A stretch of DNA of 64,000 nucleotides from Diploscapter coronatus (GCA_964036155.1 OZ038422.1:4363201-4427200), one strand, 5' to 3'. Shown: positions 11,892 to 25,457, counted from the first letter of the stretch. Translations and numbers: made by a program. Notes: generated by a model not told the origin, from the sequence alone.

Positions 11892-14375
11892 TCAAATAAT
11901 GACATCAGTGATTTTGAAATCGATGAAATTGTTGTTACTTCGTCTTTCCTGCAGCTTTGCTGGAACGGATCTAATTCGACCGACCTTCCGCAAATTATCA
12001 TCTACCGATATCTGGAAATCCATTGATGAAGTTTACATGTGCTAAATAAAATCTGAAATTATGTTAGAAAAGTTAACTTACTCCATAATTACTCATCAAG
12101 TTCGTATAGTTGGGGGTTTATGGTACCCAATTAAGGAAGCTAGGAAAAGCAAGTACATATTTAAATGCATGCATATTAGAGTAGGGTTTGATAGGGAAAA
12201 AAATTCTTTCCCCATACTATTTACTAGGTAGCGATGTAAGGAATGTAAATATAACTGCTTTTCCAGGTTATTTTCAACTAGTTTGTCTCAGAAAACTCAC
12301 ATTCGCAACGGGCTGGACCAAGATGACGAGCTGGTTGGACCCCGTCACCCCCATGTAGATGTCTCCCATTCCTATCGGCATGATATATCGTTCTTCCAAA
12401 GGCTTGCTTCCAGTATCAGTTATGATATTTATATGAGGGAAATATTTTGAGAGAACAATATTGTACGGGTTTCCAACAAACGTATGTTCGATTATATCGA
12501 ATGGTGACATCGGAGAGACGTAGTCATTCTCTCCTGATAAGATTTTAGCGAAAATACGTCCAAGAGGAGTGTCGTCGATCTCAATAGTCAGATCGAATTT
12601 AGAGAAAGGTCCATCTATCTCCTCGCAGACAAGTTTGGCAGATCTGAAAACTGAATGTAGTCAGTGGGTCATCATTTTCCGATGAAACAACCCTATCAAG
12701 AAGTAAGTATCAATAACGGCTTTATCTTTTCGCAGACAACTTGGGTATCTCATCGTACTCATTCGGAATTCTCACCGTGTTTCATCTGGAGAATGTATTG
12801 AATTTAGTGGAAGGGCTAATATTCTTTATTAAATTGTACCCTTTCCTGAAGAATTAATCTTGTATCGATCAAATTTGTGTAAATTCCCCACTTGGTGAAA
12901 TTAGTCACACAATTGGTGGGAAAAATATTCGATTCGAATAATGGAAAATCCAAACTGATAAGTTGAGAGAGAAACAATTTCAGAAAAGTGATGAAAGTCG
13001 GCGAAATTTCCGAATGAGCGAGGAGCGAGATGAGCCTAATCTCACTGAAATGAAGATGCGGGGAAATATCCAAATTACTTTTTCACAAGCTCTCAAAGAT
13101 TTAATCTGTTAATGTGTAGTGCGATGTAGCATGTATTTTAAAGCCACTGATTATGATAAATAATTTGCCTACTTGTATGGCCGCGAAATAATTCGTGAAA
13201 GTGAAGCTATAGGCGATGGTGGTGGTGCGATTTTCTAATAAAAAATATATTGATAAAAATAAAGCTGAACAACTTGCATACCTTCTTTCCAGCCAATTCA
13301 TCCTTTATCTCTTTCCATTTGTAGAAGACTTCATCAGGCACATTCGAGAGAATTTTCATGAACTCATTCTCCTTATAGTCGTGATCTTTCGTGTGCATGT
13401 CTTCTCGCCAGGTTAGATCTTGAAGATCGTACTCCAAGGTTCTGACCTAAAATATGAATTTTAAAAATGAATGAAAACGATTGATTTTTATTATTTAACA
13501 TTTTGAAACATTCACACAAATAAGTATCATGAAGTTAGTGAAGTTAGAAGAGTTGATGCTCTGGCTTTGTATTTCAGCAACAGATGATGATTTTATAATT
13601 GTGATAATAATCAAAATGGCAAGAAATCAGAGATGCTTGTTATTCTTATTCCTTCTGATATCGAAACGAAACAAACTCAGATTCTATTTTTTTAAATTTC
13701 ATATTTTATAACATCCCCACGAAGAAAACAAGTCGATAAAAACACATACCTCATCAGAGACATCCGATTTGAGCATTCGGACGTTCAATCTGTCATTCGC
13801 GACGATAATCGATTCAATCTTACTCAATTGCATATCCTGAATTTTTGGTCTCGACTTATAAAATGAGTCCATAATCTACCCAAAATTCATCGTCAGTATA
13901 TGGCTTAGGATTTACTTCACCATAGTACTTCTTGAGCAGTTGAAAATACAGCGGTCTGATTTCAGAAAGACGCCGCGCAACGGATTTCTCCGATCCCATT
14001 ATAGTCCAAATCTAAAGGGATTTCGAGAAAAAAACTAGAGAATTTATTTTTTCCTACTCGATTGGAAAGTTCCAGAAGAGTTTTCGTTGCAAAGGAATTT
14101 TCGACGTAAAATTTGTCCACCAATTCTAAAAACTTATAAGATTATCACACTTCAAGAAATGTAGATTTTTTAAAAGGATTTAAATAAAGAAAAAGAAATT
14201 GTGTAGATTTGTTGGAAGAAATACCGCGAACTGTCAGAGTTTCAAATTAAAAAAAAAAAAAAACTACTGCAATTTTGATCAAATTCAGCAAACCTTTCAC
14301 CACACTTTGGAGCTGATCATATGGAACAGAATCGATGATATTCGGAATGAATATCAGTAAGATTAAAACTTTCAT
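11892..14375 (-). CDS. Secreted nematode-type protein, unrecognised family (paralogue 2)
   Basis: ATG at 14375 with signal peptide MKVLILLIFIPNIIDS; a TATA-like GATATAAAC lies about 40 bp upstream. Exons continue through ELVDKFYVENSFATKTLLEL, IWTIMGSEKSVARRLSE, a run from IMDSFYKSRPKIQD to VSDE, and a long exon (13442-13283) containing EFMKILSNVPDEVFYKWKEI. A long beta-type exon (about 12645-12300) has KLVCEEIDGPFSKFDL, GRIFAKILSG, GDIYMGVTGS and LVILVQPVAN. The last exon (about 12013-11892) has KVGRIRSVPAKLQERRS and FKITDVII, with stop 11892-11894. It is clearly paralogous to 9443-11200 in exon order and in the C-terminal beta region, while the N-terminal helical half has diverged. Extracellular; function unknown. 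Confidence 0.75.
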
Positions 14376-15256
14376 TTTAGAAAGAAATAATCGTGCTTAT
14401 AGAAGCAGACGAGTTTATATCTGACCGTCAAGTTGAAAATATCGATTCTGTCTATCTTTTTCCTATAAAATGTCAAAATAAATTAAGTGTGATGAACGTG
14501 ATCTCGAATTACACAATAATTATCAATTATTTATAAACTATTTAGCGATACAATTTCGACTATCATGATGCTGATCTGGTGATATTTGATCGTTCGTAAT
14601 ATTTCAGTAGGATAAACGTCTTGAACATCTTTCGAATAATTTATATCTCAGTCTAAGTACAGAATTTTTGAGACAATCTGTTCAAATTTTCTTCAATTTG
14701 GTGAGCAAATTTCACTTATCTAAAAATTTAAACAAATGTACACATAGTAAATAAAATATTTTCGTAGCAATTTTACAAATTCACTTTAGCAAGTCTTTGA
14801 TTGCAATTTTTATATATTCATTAACTCAGCTTTGTTATATTTTTTTTCGAAAGAATGACTTGTGAATTAATAAAAATAATTAAAAACAATGAATGATGAT
14901 CGAATTTCTTGTTCTTATAGATGTGCAAACTGAATTTGTAGAATGAATTATACGTAAAGTTATGTAAAAATTGCTGGGCAATATTCTGATTTAAAAAAAA
15001 AATTAATCAATTTTGTGGAAAAAATTAATTCATTATCTCACAAATTTTTTTAGTCGAGATTTTATATCTAAAATAGCAAGCCTTTTGAAAATCGTCAAAA
15101 GTAAATACGCAATTCGAATGATGTTCCGAGAACGTGGATAATTTCCTTGTTTGAACTAATAGAGTCTAAAGGATTTGTTAAAGTCAGATCCGTTCTATAA
15201 AGAGCACTCGCAGTCAAGCTTTATTTGCTCATTCAATATAATCCCATTTCAACTCG
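14376..15256. other. Divergent intergenic region, AT-rich
   Basis: Lies between a minus gene start (14375) and a plus gene start (15257), so it holds both promoters. Very AT-rich; no exon-like sequence seen. Confidence 0.5.
15194..15202 (+). promoter_or_regulatory. TATA-like box upstream of membrane-protein gene
   Basis: TTCTATAAAGAG lies about 60 bp before the ATG at 15257, a position suitable for a TATA box with a short leader. Judged from sequence only. Confidence 0.3.
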
Positions 15257-16287
15257 ATGATTTGCGATAGGCGGTTTGTGGGTAAGTTTAATTTTTCAAT
15301 GATATTGAAAAAATTATCATCAAATTTAATTTTGTTTCTTATTGATGGAATTTAAAATACCTTAAAAAGTAAAAAAGAGTTTCAATGTTAAAAACTCGGT
15401 TCAAGATGGGATTGAATTAAAAAATTAGCTATCGAAACTGTCTCCAAACATTTTTGGATCGGAGTCAAAATTGTATATTTGCTCTGCCAGCAACCAGAGA
15501 TGTTCGAAATTTTGACTTCAATAATTCCGAATTAAAATGTGAACACTTCTGCTAACTACTGCTTTTCTCGTCTTCATCGTTGACCAGAATTTTCAGCTCA
15601 TGAATCATTCGTCTATTTGTCGCTTTACATTTACGTATGCCAATACATCGTCTTGTTGCTGATCACCAATTTACTCGAGCCGATAAATTCATTTGCGATT
15701 ATGTTCGATATTGGTGCAATTGTTTCAGCTCTACTAGCATTTGTAGGATATCTTTTTTGTTGTAAATTCAATGAGAGAATATTTTCAGAATGCATTTCTC
15801 TCGTGGGCAGAGCTCATGGAGTCCATTCCAGGATATCGCAAAAATCTGCTCAACAAAAATGTATGAGAGAATTTGTCTGTTCCAATTTATTCCATACTTT
15901 TCAGTTAACATTGTCAATGATATGGATGTCAATCACGATATTGCATACAATCAATCTGCTGAGTAAGCAACTATGAATCCACTTCTGCCACATTTACACA
16001 TTTAGTGGAACTTTTCAATGAGAAAAATAGCTCAAGCGATTTGCCAAAAATCGGGATTCACAACATCGCATCCATGGTTAACTTGTGGGGATTCGGCATC
16101 GGTAGACATTGCCTTAATTTTTGTGGAAATTATATTTTTGAACTCAGAATATATTCGTCAAACAATGAAGACATGCAAAGCTGAATATTCCGAAATTGGT
16201 GAGATAAAAAGGAAGTCATTCGAAGAATATGAAAATTTAGGCGACAGTTCATCTGAGAAACAACAACTGGACATCAGATATTTCTAG
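15257..16287 (+). CDS. Multi-pass membrane protein, unrecognised
   Basis: ATG at 15257 (MICDRRFV) ends at a GTAAGT donor. The next exon starts at about 15598 and encodes two hydrophobic segments, YLSLYIYVCQYIVLLLI and FAIMFDIGAIVSALLAFVGYL, then a Cys-containing stretch (CCKFNERIFSECISLVGRAH). A third segment (LTLSMIWMSITILHTINLL) follows at about 15905. The 16018-16287 part is read either with a 46-nt intron (GTAGAC...CTCAG) or straight through, which would add a fourth segment (ASVDIALIFVEIIFL). The tail is charged and ends QQLDIRYF at 16287. I do not recognise the family. The model could also join the downstream one at 16547-17460, since both are membrane proteins on the same strand. Confidence 0.5.
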
Positions 16288-16546
16288 AAGTTTATATGAA
16301 TGTCTCGTTTGACCCTCATTGAAAAATGATCGATAAAAGTTTCTCATTTTACATTGCTAAAGATGGTTTTGAAATTTATTCACAAAGCTGTTTTAATTGA
16401 TTTTTATGCAAATGAATTCATTATACAAACTAAATGAGTGTTTTTAAGAAAATCTCATACGAAAAAACTAACTTTCCAAATTATAAACTGGTTACCATGT
16501 GAACAAAACCTGAAATTTGAAAATTACATCTGTCACCGAAAATAAG

Positions 16547-17460
16547 ATGTTTCAAGTTGAACAGCCATCTCATTGCGAATTACAATGTCTTGAAATTGCT
16601 CTGCAATATCTGAAAATGTGATTATTTAGAAGCATTTGTACAAAATTCGATATTGATTTTTTTCATTTTTTTAGAAATTACATCATAAATTTCGGGATGT
16701 GGCGCTACAAAGACATCGAATATGGCTTTTTGAATCCCAAAGATTTGCGAGTTGAAGTCTGCATTGACCAGGAGAATGACGAACTAAGCAATCAGAGGTA
16801 AATTAAAACACCCATTTGATTTTATAACAATTACTTAAGGCCATTATTCGATGAAAACAAAGAAAGCGGATCATTCTTTGGATGGATATTCTCCTATATT
16901 GCTGTCATCGTCAACTTCTTTAGACAGATTCCATACGATTTGAATAAGGTATTCTTCAATAGTTGCCTTCTAATTTACTATTTTCCGAACAAATGCTAAA
17001 CTTGTTTAACTGATTGCTCGATTCTAATTAAAAATATTCCGCTCTTCAACTAAATCGGTATCTAGAATCTAAAATCGTATGGCTTTTTTTCTATACTATA
17101 ACAGTTCTATAGCGCTCTGCTAGAGTAACAGACTCTAACTTTACAGAAAATAATGAGGGAAAAGAAGTCATACAATTTTGAAAATCAGGTACCGATTTGA
17201 TTGAAAGAGAGTAGTCTAACTTGCAGGAAAACGACTCGACTACAGATCCGTTGATTGGCGAAGATGACAAGGAGGAAGGGGAATCATGTTGTTCATGTAA
17301 TTTGATCTGCTTCATTCAACTTTCATTCTTGTGCATTTCAGGGCTAGCTTCCATAATTTGCTGGTACGATGAGGAAATGGACTATGGCGTACCTAATTAC
17401 GACTTGCTGGACGATGATGAAAAATTTCTGGCAAAAATGAGATCTGTTGGCTTCCTGTAA
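16547..17460 (+). CDS. Membrane protein, unrecognised (possibly 3' part of preceding gene)
   Basis: The model starts MFQVEQPSHCELQC. The next exon begins near 16674 and keeps frame (NYIINFGMWRYKDIEYGF, then LRVEVCIDQENDELSNQ). The following exon (about 16839-16948) holds a membrane segment (SFFGWIFSYIAVIVNFF). The last exon (17227-17460) has an acidic patch (IGEDDKEEGE), a CCSC motif and, if the ORF is read through, a membrane segment (NLICFIQLSFLCISGLASII), then ends KFLAKMRSVGFL. A GT-AG choice inside the last exon would instead give an earlier stop near 17372. Product unknown. Confidence 0.45.
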
Positions 17461-18634
17461 ATAATAGTCAGACCTGGGGAGGACGATCTCAAGAAACAGT
17501 TTTCGGTCTACTCCTAATATCGTTTTCTTGGCAATTTTTATATCTAGCCTAAAATTCTCAAAAATTTTCGCAGCTCGTTGTGACATCGTAGCCATGGTTT
17601 CGCTCGCGCAACCTAGTTCCTATAGTTTATCTTCGTCCGACAAAAATCACCTTAGGCCAGATAATTTCATGCATTGTCGATTCTAACTTGGAATTAGATA
17701 TTAGAAAGTTCACAACTTCATCAAGTGTTTTTTCTCCTCATTCTATTGATCGTTTCTATACTATATTAGTATTAAATAAACTTGTAGCATTCTGATTCAG
17801 CACGAATTTCAAGTTTAAACTTGCATTCCCTATCAGTATAATTATAATAAATTGTCATTTGATTACATACGAATAAAAAATTCGACTAAAATCCCCTAAC
17901 ATTTTGCGAATTGTAATATTCATTCGGTTAAAATATCTACAAATTGTGAACCACAAGAATAGCTCTTTTCGTCCCATAAAATCTGCAATGAAATAAACTC
18001 TTCAAAATCTTCGACTATGGACTCAATTCAACTCGCATGGAAGAAAATAGTGCTTAAGTAATTTTCTCAAATTGTTTATTGTTCTATTTTATTCAAAGAA
18101 TGATCAACGACAACAACTTGTTTGAAAATCGTTATTTTCAGAAGTGCGCAATGCACAACTTTTGATAGGAGTATCGGGTTGGAGAAAGTGTTCAATTCTT
18201 CCCAGTACTAGTTCGATTCAATGGTGTAGGTTTCAAAGCGTTATCTTCAATTCCTCAAAATTACTTGCGAGCCCTAGACTAATGCACAATTATATTGACT
18301 AGGAAATCAGGTGAATCATTTGAGCATTTTTGAATATTCCACGAGTCAGAACAAAGTGGTCATGGTTCTTTCAAATTCTGTGTTTATGTTGCTAGGGTGC
18401 AACGAAACGCGATTGATTGTCAGAAAAAGCTTCTAGCAGTATTCATCAAACGAGAATTCTCCGTAATATTGCCTTTGTTTGAGTGAAAAAATCAGTTTGA
18501 ATTTTATTGTCGACTTCGAATATTCCATAAAAATCGACTAGCATGATCTTCTTCAAACATTAGAATTGTGTAAACATTTTTGGCATGCTAATATGAACGA
18601 ATACATCAAAGGTTAGTCGAGATCTCAGGACTCA
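17461..18634. other. Intergenic region
   Basis: No convincing exon on either strand. The right end is the upstream region of the fucosyltransferase-like gene. Confidence 0.5.
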
Positions 18635-20243
18635 ATGCTAAAACATTCTTCTCTAGCGATTCTTTTTGCAACTATTATGCTAATGATATGTCTAATCGTT
18701 GCTTATAATGTGATCAATCACGAAGTTGATAGTCGGTATCAATATGCCAAAACCTCAACAAATAGGTCAGTTAGAAATGTACGCTACTATCATAAAGTAT
18801 TTAATATTTTTATTTGAAATTTAGAAAATTCTTCTGAGGAACACTTTTTCATTCGAATCTTGTTGCTCGCAATTAGGCAATCAGGTAATTATTCTTGTTC
18901 CATATGGCAAGGTTGAATCTCTGAACATCATGATATAACCATAATTTTTGCTCTCCTTCAAATACCGAAAGATCATGATGCAGCGTTGATTCAAGAGTTG
19001 GTTTCATAAAAAAAAAATCAAACCTTCAGCTTTATCGCATATTCACTGGTTACGGAATTGAAAGAACGATACATCGAACGCATATCATTCGAATTGATAA
19101 ATCTTGTAGATCGGAGAATGAAAAGCAATTCGAGCAGCTCCGTGCTACTTTTCCCAAGCTCTCTAAATTTATTAATACTGATGTGGGATGAAAGCTTAGA
19201 AAAAAATCACGAAATTACTTCAGACAGATTTCGAAATTTCTCGATACAGGCAGTCTATCATGTTTGCAAATTATCATGGGATGATAGCATGCTGCAACTA
19301 TGAAGACCCTACCTGGTACTTTTATGGAAAGACCATTTTTATCAAATAATATCTTTAGGCGACTACTAAACAGGCCAGAGGATCATCTTCATCTGAATGT
19401 GACTCACGTTCAAAATTCGTTATATTTCGAGCGATATTTGTCTGAGATAATGAAATTTCTCGATTTTGGTGACGAAGTGATCGAAAAAGGCGACAAGATC
19501 ATCGATAAATGGGGCATGTAAGGTTTTCTAAGATCCGAAATACCTAAATCACAGATATTAGACTCGGTAAAGATACACCAAAAAACATATCAAAAATATT
19601 CTGGGTCTAGATGTCTAGATTCTAAAATTTCGTTTTCAGAAACAAAAACGATCCAATTGCCTGCATGCACATTCGGAGAACGGATCACCCTGGCAAAGCG
19701 GATTTCGATTTTTCTGTCTCTGGTTTGAAGTTTTTACTCGAGGAAGAAGTATGGTCTTAGACTTTTTTTTTTTAAAGATAACTTTATCATTATTAGAAAG
19801 CTCGAAGTATCATCATATTTGGCGATGATAAGCAATTCATGCGAAAACTATCGAAAATCGCTACATACGATGCAAGGTTCAAAAATGTGAGTAAGAGATT
19901 TCAACGAATCTCACTTTCGTTGTTCCTCTTTAGGTCAAAACTATTGTCAACGACAACGATTCCCAAGGTGAAGATTGGTACATTTCCTCGAAACTCTGCT
20001 CATCCTTTCTGATGACTGTGCCTGAATCCACATTCGGGTGGTTCTTGGCATTTTTCAGCAAGAGAAATGACCATGTCTATTATGATCACGACATCCTGCC
20101 CTATTTGATTCGATTTACAGGATTTCATAGGTAGTTTTTCAAACGTTCAAAGTATCTTTAGATGTCTTTTTTCCAGAAACATATGGCGACCCATCACATG
20201 GGATATCAACCACAAGAAACTTGTTCTCGTGGACAAAATGTAA
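18635..20243 (+). CDS. GT11 alpha-1,2-fucosyltransferase-like type II membrane enzyme
   Basis: Nine exons: 18635-18778, 18825-18884, 19030-19182, 19224-19315, 19359-19517, 19640-19748, 19797-19886, 19934-20130 and 20177-20243. Exon 1 is a signal-anchor (LAILFATIMLMICLIVAYNV). Exon 2 ends CCSQLGNQ, the GNQ motif at the start of the GT11 catalytic domain. Exons 4-5 give ACCNYEDPTWRLL and QNSLYFERYL. Exon 6 carries the donor-binding motif CMHIRRTD (family HxRRxD). Exon 7 gives SIIIFGDDKQF and exon 8 VPESTFGWFLAFFSK, matching the family's STFGWW motif. The family transfers fucose from GDP-fucose in the Golgi lumen and is expanded in nematodes. All key motifs are present, so it is predicted active. 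The exact acceptor is unknown. Confidence 0.85.
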
Positions 20244-20362
20244 AATTCGATGAAAATACGGGTCATAATGCATATCGCATCATCTACCTTTATTTTGAAG
20301 AAATTCTACGCGAAATGAGAATCTCATTGAACCATAACAATTTACATGACTATCGAATTTGT

Positions 20363-23138
20363 TCACTTCCTTTGTACTGCAAGGTTTGAAAGAGTCGGGG
20401 CTGATTGACGTCGTTTCTTGAATTTCGAACTCTGATTTCCTGCTTCCGTGACGAATATCAAGTGAGGAGAGTTGCGACGAGAAAATTGATCTCTGAAAAT
20501 TATTCTCTTGACCATAGACATCATAAGATTTCATACTTTGCCTGTTGAATCACAACATTCGAGTATTTGCTGAACGATTTTCGAGCTTTTCTTGATGCCT
20601 TTGAAGCTTTTGTACGGATTTCTTCTTGCAAGATAAAATAGCACATTGAGAACATTACAAGGCCTAAAGATTCTTTGAAAAAAACGTTTATTCGTTTACT
20701 AACCTATTGCAATAAACGTGGCATTGTACAGAAGAACGACTGGATGGCTAGGAAATTCATCGCCAAAACCTAGGATTTGAATTTTTGAGAAACATCGACT
20801 TTGAAGGGGAACCTATCGTGGCAACACTGGTGAATGAAAAATAAACTGATGTGATGAAGTCGAACTCGGTCGTCATTTTGAGAACCAAAGAATTGACCAG
20901 GAAGTAAGTTAATAAGACAACCACGCCAGCAACGAAAACCCTCCGACGCTCTTCAAGCTGATCTTCCCCTGAAAGGTTGGCATTCATTTAGAGCACAGAA
21001 GGGTTCTGAATTAGGTCAAACGTCAATCGTAGTATTTTAGTTAGTGGGAAGCACGATTGTCTACCTGACATCGATAGAGAGCTACTTTGATGTTGAAGTT
21101 TCGGAATTATCCTATCTTCAAACTCCGGTACTCGCAGGGTTGGTCCATCACCATACAACTCAGCTGCTGAAGGGTAGAAAAATAAAAACTTTCGACTCAA
21201 ATGCAACCTCGTTCCTTCGCTCTCTTCTTCTTCAAATTTCTGGCTTCATCATTTTCTCCATCCTCTATCGACACGACTAAAATTCATGGTTACAAATGAT
21301 GAAAATTTACAAATATTTTTACCGCTTCCATTCTTGCAGCACTTTCGATTGCACCATTTCTCGAATTTATTGAAGAGATTGATGAAAATAGGTCGGAAAT
21401 AAAGACCAGTTTCTTTGACGAAGGCGAGGAATAGCGGAATTCCTAAAACCCTTAAAACTTATGAAATGTTTTGTTTTCCAAACCAATAATTGCATAAAGC
21501 ACTGTCGCAATTCTGCAAGCAGTCGTGTCTGCTGCGATATTTCCCCATCCAATGGTAGTGTAAACGCTGAAGAGATTCAATAAAAATGTGGAACGTCAAA
21601 ATTATTTGAGCTATTTCTCTTCGAATTTTTAGGACCTCGACAAACCTTGGTCTAAAAACATTACCTGAACGAGTAAACGAGCGAGTTCACGAAATCATTC
21701 ATTGAATAAGAAGGAGATTTGTTGACCTCATGCCACCTAAATTGCAGATGCTTTTTAGCTTCTATAGAAAATCACCTAATATAGCAGTTTTCTATTTCCT
21801 CCAGGTAACTCCGCATCTTTTTAAAACACTTGATTCCATTATTCTCGTTGCAATAATTCATTTGAATAGCTCGCAGAGCTTCATTTCGATGCGCGCTATT
21901 GCAACTGAAAATGCTCGTTCATTGTTTGATAAAATTCTAACTTTACCGCGTATTATATGCTTCGATCATTCGTTCATCATATTCTCCATCGAAATACTGA
22001 ATTTTGCAATTACTTTTCTCCTAAGAATCAATCCTACCTTGAACATGAATGCCCCAGCAAATGTATAAATTATCAGTAAGAATAAATACACTAAATCTGC
22101 CCGCTTCTGTTTTATTTGGGATCCTAAAATTCGCCATTTTTATGTGTTATTTTCACCGCCATTCATCGATTTTGAACTTCAGATCAGTGTCGATATCCAC
22201 GAAAACTCAGAACCTTTCTTTCTGTAACCTCATAACAACGCTATTCTTTCTAAAGGAAGCTCTCAAAAGCTATAATGTTCTTTGGTATCCAGTCACAGAA
22301 CTAGACATGGAGTAATATTTCTCTATAACATGCCGATTTCGAATTCTTCAAACTTTTAAAACTCATCTAATATAACAAACTCTTTACCCGTATGCTGTAT
22401 ATTCCTTGCCACGGATATTAGGCTAAGATGACTTTCATCTGGACCGAGGACACTATTCCGGACAGTCTGCAACCAACTCGACTTCCGGCTCATTCCAGTC
22501 GATGACGCTCTCGATTCTTCCGTAATCTTCCTTAACCGCTTATTAATCTGAAGAAAACGTGTTAATGCCCTGATTATGATTTTTTCGGCATCCCGTCTCT
22601 TACTATTGGTATTTCCAGATGATTAGGGTCGTTTGAAAATTCGGGAATTTCCATGAGTGCATCAGCTGCTGTGGTGGGCTGAATATGAAAATAACCTCGA
22701 AAGAAATGCATTACTGTTCAGGATCAGAATTGGATATCAAATTTAAGAGGGTTTTTCATTCAGAACTAATATAAAATATTTATTAAACGTGACATACATT
22801 GTCGTCAAATGATATTGAAACGTGCTTCTGCCTTGGAAGTGATTTCATCAATCTCGGAGAACTTCGTAATAATGGAGATGCTTCTTCTTGGACATTTTGA
22901 ATTTTACCAACAGACGAAGATTCGATGTCAAAAATGATTGACTAAAATAATGAAATTATGTAAACTTCAATAGAGAAAATATGGATACATAATTGCATAC
23001 ATGCATTTTGAAAAGTTCGAATATTTTACAAATATCGTAAAAATTTACCTCATTCCTTTTAGTATCGCTTGCGATACTTGCATCGCGATTTTCACTACAA
23101 AATGTCTCATCCAATTTTTTCACTTCCAGGTGGCCCAT
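20363..23138 (-). CDS. TWK-type two-pore-domain potassium channel
   Basis: ATG at 23138 begins a cytosolic N-terminus of about 170 residues (MGHLEVKKLDETFC; KSLPRQKHVSISFDDN; LRKITEESRASSTGMSRKSS) with basic and Ser-rich stretches. TM1 is at about 22095 (DLVYLFLLIIYTFAGAFMF). The extracellular cap has two Cys regions (NYCNENNGIKCF; EEIENCYI). Pore 1 reads NSLVYSFSVYTTIGWGNIAA and TM2 is IATVLYAIIGIPLFLAFV. After a charged loop comes TM3 (FVAGVVVLLTYFLVNSLV). Pore 2 reads VYFSFTSVATIGFGDEFP and TM4 GLVMFSMCYFI. The tail is basic and stops at 20363-20365. Both selectivity filters (TIGWGN, TIGFGD) are intact, so it should be a functional plasma-membrane K+ leak channel. C. elegans has dozens of twk genes; I cannot say which is the orthologue. 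Confidence 0.88.
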
Positions 23139-25457
23139 TGTGAATGAATAAGTTACAAACTACGAGAAATTTCTAAAGATCATCAAATTTTTGAAGAACA
23201 ATGAAAACTCTGAAGAGTCGAATTTTCAAAAATTCAAAAATAGTAATGCCATGAATATGCATTGTGTTCCTTGCTTATAAATCGAAAATCGAACTGATAA
23301 GGAGGAAGAAAATAGTTGTCGAATCGGAATAATTACCCCCATTTAGGGAGTCATTTATACGAGATTTCTCATTCTTTTCATTTCCGAAACAACTAAAATT
23401 CAAAAATGATCCATTCGAGGATAAAATGAACTAAAATTAGAAAAAATAAGCGATAAGATCAATTTTATACCAGTTCAAACACTGAAATGCCCAAATTGCA
23501 CCCACATCTTTATCAGCTGGAAAGGTGAAAAACATGTGAGTAATGTTTGTCTGAAGTGATCTATGTTGATAACATTTATTAATTTTTAATTATTTTTAAA
23601 TTGTTTATTTCATTTTTATAAATTTTACTTCTTAGACCTACATCGAATTCATTACCTTATACATATAAAGAATCTCTGAAAATTTTCATAAGAAAAACTA
23701 AGTAAACTTTGGTAAATAATTGATATATGGAGAATTAAAAAAAATTGTCCCGAGTCATTCTAAGCTTTGCAAGGGATCGAAATTAGCATATTGCACTATT
23801 TTTGGTCATTTTTAGAGGGTTTTTTTTTCTAAATTCGATCAGCTTTCTAATGATGTATGACATGTGAGGGTTATTTTGCACCCCAGAATCTGTAAAACTT
23901 CAAAACCGGGGTAAAAGTTCAGTCATCCTCTAAAAATGTTTAATTAAACGAGTATCTAAAACGGACACTTTTGCCCTATCGACTTCATATAGATATCGAT
24001 GAATAATATTCATAGTTGCAGTGCTGGCAGAATCCCCTATCCACAAATTAGCATTTCCCCAAACGTCTCATTTTCTATAAATCTCAATCTTATCTCATTA
24101 TCACCTTTCACGATATGAAATGACACGGAAATCAAATCAATGTGCTATTTTTGTAAGAGTGGATGACTAGGAGTCAAGAAAGGGTTTCCAGATAAAAATC
24201 TTGCGTTCGGTCCCTAGATCGTCTAAGATTGACAGGCAAAAGGGTCGAAATAAACCGACTTTGTAAATTCATTAAGTATTTATAGACTTGCGATCAGTAA
24301 GGGTAAAATCAATCAAACTACTATATTTTCATTTTCGTTATAAAGTGGGTGAGATTAACATCACTTGATAGAATTGAAAATAAACGACAACTTGGAAACC
24401 TCAAACCATGCGAAATAGTATGATGAGAAGAGAATCATTCCCTTACCATCCCTCATCCTATTTCGCATGGCTCGAGGTTTCCAAGTAGCCAAAATAAACT
24501 ACATATTTCTCTAGAATTCACGTGCCATTCGCCAGATTTTCTTCTTTTTTGGAGTCAGAAATTCAGAGCCTTTGAACGAATAGCCTCAATTTTGATTGAT
24601 CGGCTTTTTTGAGGGTACCATATGGAGATGCTCTTATTTCCGATGCAAATTCATTATTTTCCGATTTGTTGAAAAAGATGCTAAATTTTCTTTCAAATAA
24701 TTGTTCAAAATATATTCAAATCATCGTTTCATGTAAGGATTAGGTACATGAATGCAAGTTGGTGAAGCTACTATTTTTGAATTCATATCACCGTGCTAAT
24801 TGAGCATGCTGGTTTCTTCGAAGAATTGTAATTTTAATTATGCTCTCGTCTGAAAAGTGATCCAACTTTTTTACGAATAGTAGACAAATTGACTAAATTA
24901 TAAATAAACATTTTTCAAATTACAGTCAGCCGTCTCTTTTATCTTGGAGGAATATACATTTGAATTCATGTTGATATTGCTGATAATTCTTTCCGAAAAA
25001 TATTTCGATGTACCAGTCTACAGGTTCGTCTCGTCTGTGGAGTCCAACTTTGAGTTCAATTCTTCTCTAAAAGAATGATAAAAAGGATTAGTTAAAGTCG
25101 TTCGATAGACCAAGAGTCCGTAAGTTGAGTGGAGACAAAATTCAACATGCAAATTCCCATGTCTGTCCTGAAATTTGCGAGAGTCACTCATTTTTTCGGG
25201 AATACATAAGCTGATAGGTAAAAGAAGTTTTCGATATATAAAGGCTGGCAAAAATCATGATAAATGTATAAACTCTTCGATAAGCAATCAGGTTTGTGAC
25301 GAATCTGATTTTATGGTACGGGGACTGGTGTATTGTATTCAAAATTCGGGACGTGAACGTATGAGGACGAGCCATGGCCATTTTTTAAGTTTAAGATTGG
25401 GAAGGATGGGAATGGGGATTTTCGTTACTAGTCTGTAGACGATAATTGACCTTTCAG
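23139..25457. other. Long intergenic region
   Basis: 2.3 kb without a supported exon. It holds the hairpin at 24390-24486 and a short inverted pair (CATTTTTAGAGG near 23811 and CCTCTAAAAATG near 23929). A TATA-like ATATATAAAGG lies near 25236, about 220 bp before the astacin-like gene. Confidence 0.5.
24390..24486. repeat. 97-bp near-perfect hairpin
   Basis: Arms 24390-24418 and 24458-24486 are 29 nt each with three mismatches (ACTTGGAAACCTC... and its complement), around a 39-nt loop whose outer part (GATGAG / CTCATC) can extend the stem. It could be a small palindromic transposon or a structured RNA; no ORF. Confidence 0.7.
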
